From NCBI GenBank assembly GCA_938003835.1, contig CALKXJ010000004.1, positions 62,001 through 126,000 on the forward strand: DNA of 64,000 nucleotides, written 5' to 3'. The position numbers were made by a program, and so were the translations under genes. Below are positions 59,104 to 64,000 of the stretch, one piece after another (the first letter of the stretch is position 1; each line of letters begins with the position of its first letter). The notes under the pieces are model-generated. The model did no database searches. It saw only the letters and a list, made by a program, of their open reading frames with translations, and was not told the DNA's origin. Source of the DNA: an uncultured Bryobacteraceae bacterium (GTDB lineage Bacteria > Acidobacteriota > Terriglobia > Bryobacterales > Bryobacteraceae).

Positions 59104-59859
59104 GTGACTCAAACACCTGACATCACCATCATTCTGCCCGCTTACAACGAGCGCGCCACGATCGTGCCGACCGTGGGCGAGACGCTGCGCTATTTCGAGG
59201 CCCGGCGCCTGGCGCCTGAAATCATCGTCGCCGCCGACGGCACGGACGGCACCAGGGAATGCGCGGCGGAAATGGCGCGCGAGGACGCGCGTATTCGCGT
59301 GCTTGGCGAGGAGCGCCGGCGCGGCAAAGGGATTGCCGTTCGCGAATCGGTGGCAATTGCCTCCGGCCGCTGGATCGGCTACATGGACGCGGACAACAAG
59401 GTGCCGATCGAGGAGTTCGCCAAGGTCGAACCGCACCTGCACGCCGGCTGCGACGTGGTGGTGGGCTCGCGGGCGCTCGCGGGCGCGCGCATCGAACGGC
59501 CGCAGCCGCTTCACCGGCGCCTGGGCTCGAAAGGCTTTCACTTCTTCATGCAGATGCTGGTCGGCTTGCCCGGCATCTCGGATTCGCAATGCGGATTCAA
59601 GTTCTTCCAGCGCCATGTGGCGCGGCGGCTGTTCGCTTGCCAGAGGATCGACGGCTACATGTTCGACGTCGAGATCCTCGCCCTGGCGCAGCGCTTCGGT
59701 TACCGGATCGTCGAGGTTCCGATCCGCTGGCGGGACGACGGCGACAGCCGGCTGGAGCTGGTGCGGGGCAATCTGCGGAACGTGCGGGACATCCTGCGGA
59801 TCCGCCGGATGTTGGCGCGGGTGGATAAGCTGGCGGCGAACGCCGCGGCGGGCGCCTGA
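59104..59859 (+). CDS. Family 2 glycosyltransferase (dolichyl-phosphate sugar synthase-like)
   Basis: A 251-residue GT-A enzyme starting at GTG 59104. ITIILPAYNERATIVPTVGETL binds the nucleotide, YMDADNKVPIEEF contains the DxD metal site, and GLPGISDSQCGFKFFQRHVARRLF plus VEILALAQRFGYRIVEVPIRWRDD match dolichol- and polyprenyl-phosphate mannose/glucose synthases (DPM1/Alg5 type). It has no membrane helices of its own. It probably loads a sugar onto a lipid carrier. The epimerase gene starts 6 bp later. Confidence 0.9.
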   Translation: MTQTPDITIILPAYNERATIVPTVGETLRYFEARRLAPEIIVAADGTDGTRECAAEMAREDARIRVLGEERRRGKGIAVRESVAIASGRWIGYMDADNKVPIEEFAKVEPHLHAGCDVVVGSRALAGARIERPQPLHRRLGSKGFHFFMQMLVGLPGISDSQCGFKFFQRHVARRLFACQRIDGYMFDVEILALAQRFGYRIVEVPIRWRDDGDSRLELVRGNLRNVRDILRIRRMLARVDKLAANAAAGA

Positions 59860-59865
59860 GAGGGC

Positions 59866-60819
59866 ATGCACGCGCTCGTCACCGGGGCGGCGGGCTTCAT
59901 CGGCAGCAACCTGGTCGACCGGCTGCTCGAGGCAGGCCACCAGGTCACCGGCCTCGACAACTTCTCGACGGGCTTCGAGGAGTTTCTCGAGCGCGCTCGC
60001 GGCTCGGAGCGTTTCCGGCTGATTCGAGCGGATCTGCTCGATGCGGCGGCCCTGCCCCCGGCGCTCGAGGGCGTCGAGACGGTTTTTCATTTGGCGGCGA
60101 ACGCCGACGTCCGTTTCGGCCCGCTCCATCCCCGAAAAGACCTTGAGCAGAACACCATCGCCACGGCGAACCTGCTCGAGGCCATGCGGGTCGCCGGCGT
60201 GCGGCGGATCGCCTTTGCCTCGACCGGTTCCGTCTACGGCGAGGCGCGCCTGATCCCGACCCCCGAGGACGCGCCGTTCCCGGTCCAAACGTCTCTGTAC
60301 GGCGCCTCGAAGCTCGCTGCCGAGGGATTCATCGAGGCCTACGCCGAGGCATTCGGTTTCCAAGCCTACATCTTCCGCTTCGTTTCGATCCTGGGCGAGC
60401 GGTACCGTCACGGACACGTGCTCGACTTCTACCGGCAGTTGCGCTCCCATCCGGATCGGCTCACCGTGCTTGGCAACGGGCGGCAGAAGAAGTCCTACCT
60501 CTACGTGCAGGACTGCATCGACGGAATCCTGCTGGCCATGGAGCAAGCCTCCGCGCGGGTGAATCTGTTCAACCTCGGCACCGACGAGTACTGCGAGGTG
60601 AACGATTCCGTGCGGTGGATCTCGGAGTATCTCGACGTTCAGCCCGAGATAACTTACACCGGGGGAGACCGGGGCTGGGTGGGGGACAATCCGTTCATAT
60701 ACCTGGATTGCTCACGGATGCGGGCGCTCGGTTGGAGGCCGAGGGTTACGATCCGGGAGGGCGTTCGGAAAACGCTTGAATTCTTCGATCGCCACCCTGA
60801 ATTAGTGATACGGTTCTAG
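59866..60819 (+). CDS. NAD-dependent sugar epimerase/dehydratase
   Basis: A 317-residue extended SDR. The NAD motif is GAAGFIGSN at residues 7-15; YGEARLIPTPED and the catalytic YxxxK in SLYGASKLAAEGF are present; RFVSILGERYRHGHVLDF is a substrate strand. It resembles UDP-glucose 4-epimerases and dTDP-glucose dehydratase relatives, so it may epimerise or modify the sugar used by the glycosyltransferase beside it. The substrate is unassigned. It ends 181 bp before the end of the broken toxin gene; I saw no gene in that gap (60820-61000). Confidence 0.88.
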   Translation: MHALVTGAAGFIGSNLVDRLLEAGHQVTGLDNFSTGFEEFLERARGSERFRLIRADLLDAAALPPALEGVETVFHLAANADVRFGPLHPRKDLEQNTIATANLLEAMRVAGVRRIAFASTGSVYGEARLIPTPEDAPFPVQTSLYGASKLAAEGFIEAYAEAFGFQAYIFRFVSILGERYRHGHVLDFYRQLRSHPDRLTVLGNGRQKKSYLYVQDCIDGILLAMEQASARVNLFNLGTDEYCEVNDSVRWISEYLDVQPEITYTGGDRGWVGDNPFIYLDCSRMRALGWRPRVTIREGVRKTLEFFDRHPELVIRF

Positions 60820-61000
60820 CCGGCCAACAAACAGGAGTCAGCCCGCTTCACGAGAAAGTCTGAGGCTCTTGCCCGGCAGCCACGCGGGACATTTGCTCTG
60901 ACCATTATCTGCGGAGATAGCCGCCGGTCGGAGAACAGTGCCGCCCAGGTCGCCTGTTGGCATGGGTTAGCCGAGGTGAGCCTCCGCAACGTCGAAACGA

Positions 61001-61294
61001 TTACAGGTCCACGGGTAAGATTCGAGCGCTATGGTGGATCGTCGGAACGTGGATTTCGTTCGAGCCGACGAGCCGGTAGGCGATGCTTTACGGCGGCCGA
61101 ATCACCTCACGTACGGATGGATCGGCGAACTCAGGCACGACGCGCCCCGATTGGGGAAACTCGGCAAGCCGCCGCACAGCCGCCAGCAACCCGGCGAGGA
61201 CCACAGCAGCGTAGTGCGGCGAGTCCTTACTGACAAACGCATAAATCGCGCCGAGGTCTTGCTGCGCCTGCTCGGTCCAGAAAAGCGATCTCAC
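61001..61294 (-). pseudogene. RelE/ParE-family toxin interrupted by one in-frame TAA
   Basis: Residues 1-68 (SLFWTEQAQQDLGAIYAFV..., RRLAEFPQSGRVVPEFADPSVREVIRPP) match RelE/ParE toxins. TAA at 61088-61090 then interrupts the frame exactly where a Tyr codon of the common PPYRIAYR strand is expected. The same frame continues SIAYRLVGSNEIHVPTIHHSARILPVDL to a TAA at 61001-61003, giving 97 positions, the normal toxin length. This points to a nonsense mutation with no frameshift. The ATG overlaps the antitoxin stop by 4 bp. Sequencing error is possible. The truncated 68-residue product lacks the C-terminal strands and should be inactive. Confidence 0.8.
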
Positions 61295-61473
61295 GCCTGG
61301 AACCGCTTCTCGACCTCTTCGTGCGAAACGACATTCCCTGCCTCAGATTGACGCAGCCCGGCCTCGACCTTTGCGATAAAGCAAAGGCGTTCGATGGCGT
61401 CCTCGATAGTGGCGTCTTCCGGAAGGGTGCGTAGTGCCTCGATCGCCCGCTGCTTCTCGGATAGGACGGACAT
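61291..61473 (-). CDS. Antitoxin of the RelE/ParE-type module
   Basis: A 60-residue acidic helical protein (SVLSEKQRAIEALRTLPEDATIEDAIERLCFIAKVEAGLRQSEAG...). Its position directly before the toxin gene, with a 4 bp ATGA overlap, and its size fit an antitoxin whose C-terminal part (VVSHEEVEKRFQA) wraps the toxin. It lacks a clear ribbon-helix-helix domain. It appears intact although the toxin frame is broken, so it may persist as a remnant or counter a toxin elsewhere. Confidence 0.7.
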   Translation of the reverse strand: MSVLSEKQRAIEALRTLPEDATIEDAIERLCFIAKVEAGLRQSEAGNVVSHEEVEKRFQA

Positions 61474-61833
61474 ACCTGGATTTTACCAGCCTCTTGCGCC
61501 TGACTACTCGGGTGGAGGCCAGAGCGAACACAGCCGTGGTTTCCCCTGGATGTGAACACGCATCGCGAGACGCGGAGGGGCAGCCTTATTCGGGCAGTCC
61601 TCCAGGGGTTTCACCGCTCGGGAGCCGGGGCCGGATGCGGCAGGGTGTAGCGCCGCTACGGACGGGATGGGTCTTGGGAAACTCTTAGGGTGCCACCCGG
61701 ACGGTAGTATGAGTGTGAACCACCTCGGCGAATGGCGAACACCCGCCGAGCCGCGCGGGTGGCACATGGAACGGGCATCTGCCGGAGCAGCGCTGCTAAC
61801 AGGTACGGATGAGGCGCTTGCGAACTCTTTTTC
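61474..61833. repeat. Gene-free stretch with two pairs of inverted repeats (possible REP-like element)
   Basis: No gene is supported in these 360 bp. CCCCTGGA (61543-61550) and TCCAGGGG (61601-61608) are inverted copies. GTGCCACCCG (61690-61699) and CGGGTGGCAC (61756-61765) are another, 10 bp, perfect pair 56 bp apart. CGCATCGCGAGACGCGG is also nearly palindromic. Paired GTGCCACCC/GGGTGGCAC arms resemble repetitive extragenic palindromes, but only one copy is present in this window. The promoter of the antitoxin should also be here. Confidence 0.4.
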
Positions 61834-62853
<1,020 letters not shown>

Positions 62854-62954
62854 TCATCTCCTTGTCTACTGAGGGCAATGGGTACCCCTCATGATAGCAA
62901 CGGCTTCAGGGCAGTCGCAATACGGACAAAAGACTCTGAATCGGAGTTCTCGAG

Positions 62955-63752
62955 CTATTTCGGCTCGAGCGGGGGCATCACGGAGCCGCCGAGTCCGGCG
63001 TAGCGCTCGCGAATTTCGATCACCTTGCGCCGCTGGAACCGCACGAAAATGATCTTGCCCGGAGGCTTGCCGTAGACCCAGTCCTCGACTTCGATGCCGT
63101 CGATCGTTTCGCGGACCTTGTGGTCCGGCCGGCCGAGCGCCAGCAGGACCATGTCCTGATCCATGCCCTCGACGGCGCGCTTTTCATGGATGGCGGCCTG
63201 GAAGGGCTCGGGCAGGCTCTTGACATACTGCTCGGTGGCCGAGCGCTGCTCGAAGTCGAAGAGCGGCGCCAGGTATTGCTTCACCTCTTTGGCCTCGAGC
63301 GCCGGCACCCCGTTCGGAAACACCAAAGCGATCGAGGTGCCTGCCGGCTGGGCCGAGACCTGGCGGATCGGTACGGTTCGCACGCCGGTGCCGCCCGTCA
63401 CCTGGATCCGCTCATACCACTTGCGCCCGCCTTTGAAACCCCCGTTGATCTGGAACACAAGGCGCTTGTCCTCGTAGTCGATCTTGGTGATCTGCACGAG
63501 GTCGCCGGCCCGTGCCGCCGGGCCGTACTCGGTGAGCGCGTCGGTCCAGGCCTCCTCGTCGATCTTGCCGGAGGTGTCGATCGCGAGCGCCTTCTTGGCG
63601 CGCGGGAGCTCCCGCTTGGCGGTGGCGAATTCGGCCGTCAGCTCGCGCGTCAGCCAGATGCGCTGCTCCGGAGTCAGCTTCTCGCCCGCCCCCAGCGCCA
63701 TGGCCAGGATCGCCGCCAGCGATCCGGTTCGAGCCGCCTGCGCGATCGCCAT
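62955..63752 (-). CDS. Exported protein with BamE/SmpA-like C-terminal domain
   Basis: A 265-residue protein with N-terminal hydrophobic stretch (ARTGSLAAILAMALGAG) that could be a signal peptide. The middle part (ELTAEFATAKRELPRAKKALAID, IDYEDKRLVFQINGGFKGGRKW, LAPLFDFEQRSATEQYVKSL) is specific to acidobacterial proteins as far as I know. The C-terminal 65 residues (VEGMDQDMVLLALGRPDHKVRE... VEDWVYGKPPGKIIFVRFQRRKVIEI) have the pattern of the BamE/SmpA fold, found in the outer-membrane assembly lipoprotein. The ATG follows the CPBP stop immediately (TAGATG), so both are in one unit. Function is not established. Confidence 0.72.
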   Translation of the reverse strand: MAIAQAARTGSLAAILAMALGAGEKLTPEQRIWLTRELTAEFATAKRELPRAKKALAIDTSGKIDEEAWTDALTEYGPAARAGDLVQITKIDYEDKRLVFQINGGFKGGRKWYERIQVTGGTGVRTVPIRQVSAQPAGTSIALVFPNGVPALEAKEVKQYLAPLFDFEQRSATEQYVKSLPEPFQAAIHEKRAVEGMDQDMVLLALGRPDHKVRETIDGIEVEDWVYGKPPGKIIFVRFQRRKVIEIRERYAGLGGSVMPPLEPK

Positions 63753-64000
63753 CTATAGCTCCTTTCGCCGCCGTGCGAGATACGGTGTCTGCCCGAGGAT
63801 CGGCGCCTTCCACAGGTAGAGACCGAGACCGCAGAGAACCAGCGAGGTCACCAGCCCGCCCTCCGGCCCGTAGGCGCCGCCGCTCCACAGGCTGCCTGCA
63901 CGCCACTCCATGGCGTAACCGCCTAATCTTATTGTAAAGCCGCTTAACTCGGCGCCGAAGAGCGGAAGCATCCAATTCCAGCCGAAATGCAGGCCGATGG
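63753..64000 (-). CDS. CPBP-family intramembrane metalloprotease, 3' part
   Basis: The C-terminal 81 residues of a membrane protein cut by the window edge; the frame is open through base 64000. The segment IGLHFGWNWMLPLFGAELSGF fits the last conserved His/Asn motif (HxxxN) of CPBP (CAAX protease and bacteriocin-processing) proteins, followed by a hydrophobic helix (LVTSLVLCGLGLYLWKAPI). The Glu-rich motif I is outside the window, so catalytic competence cannot be tested. It probably cleaves membrane proteins. Confidence 0.72.
   Translation of the reverse strand, partial: IGLHFGWNWMLPLFGAELSGFTIRLGGYAMEWRAGSLWSGGAYGPEGGLVTSLVLCGLGLYLWKAPILGQTPYLARRRKEL

Noticed and set aside
60820-61000. Possible IS end or tRNA between the epimerase and the toxin relic
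   Set aside because: No cloverleaf, transposase frame or convincing repeat is visible in these 181 bp.

Overview
This 64 kb window is a gene-dense, high-GC bacterial chromosome segment. It most likely comes from an Acidobacteriota of the Solibacter/Bryobacter lineage. The best clue is the C-terminal region of the secreted beta-propeller protein at 33766-35673, which looks like the domain first catalogued in Solibacter (TIGR03437). Many exported enzymes, bacillithiol-type BshA, and abundant ATGA/GTGA gene overlaps fit that placement. I saw no rRNA, tRNA, CRISPR array, prophage or complete insertion sequence.

Layout. 1-2074: the end of a dTDP-sugar operon (rmlA, an RmlC-like epimerase, rmlB). 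2081-5879: a Pat-like acyl-CoA synthetase/acetyltransferase fusion and a Tat-type aldo/keto reductase. 5880-10322: a long leader region, then an exported iron-sulfur protein and a TtrA-like molybdopterin oxidoreductase with no membrane anchor gene. 10335-17498: a minus-strand run of SYLF protein, rlmB, ggt, TIM-barrel isomerase, asnS, arginase and ddl. 17607-20951: a GlcD/GlpC-type FAD/Fe-S oxidoreductase and a small secreted protein with a terminator. 20966-26125: a ceramidase-LamG protein, an M14 peptidase and an anti-sigma-like fragment. 26138-29819: ECF sigma factor, its zinc-finger anti-sigma with a TonB-like domain, rsmA and gltX.

29884-35673: a histidine kinase, a beta-propeller lipoprotein and bshA in overlapping order, plus a secreted methyltransferase and the Solibacter-type propeller protein. 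35866-37527: a FecR-domain protein, an alpha-helical secreted protein and a 62-residue cysteine-rich protein. 37542-46896: Gfo/Idh oxidoreductase, glycerophosphodiesterase, an unknown membrane protein, quinone oxidoreductase, M24 peptidase, accB-accC, a GntP permease and a muramidase. 46893-54397: PrxQ, a DUF5060/DUF4038-type glycosidase, tsaB, nitrilase, amidohydrolase, a metallo-beta-lactamase protein and a DegT aminotransferase.

54369-60819: a complete GDP-D-glycero-alpha-D-manno-heptose pathway (gmhA, hddA, gmhB, hddC) in an operon with an SDR and a Gfo/Idh dehydrogenase. It is flanked by a divergent glycosyltransferase/epimerase pair and a convergent DegT aminotransferase, so it looks like a surface-glycan locus. 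61001-61473: a RelE/ParE-type toxin broken by one in-frame stop codon, next to an apparently intact antitoxin. 61474-61833: a gene-free stretch with inverted repeats. 61834-64000: gap, an exported BamE-like protein and the end of a CPBP membrane protease.

The observations most worth following are the degenerate Fe-S subunit with a terminal CxxCH, the heptose operon with two unexplained oxidoreductases, the exported SAM methyltransferase, and the stop-interrupted toxin.
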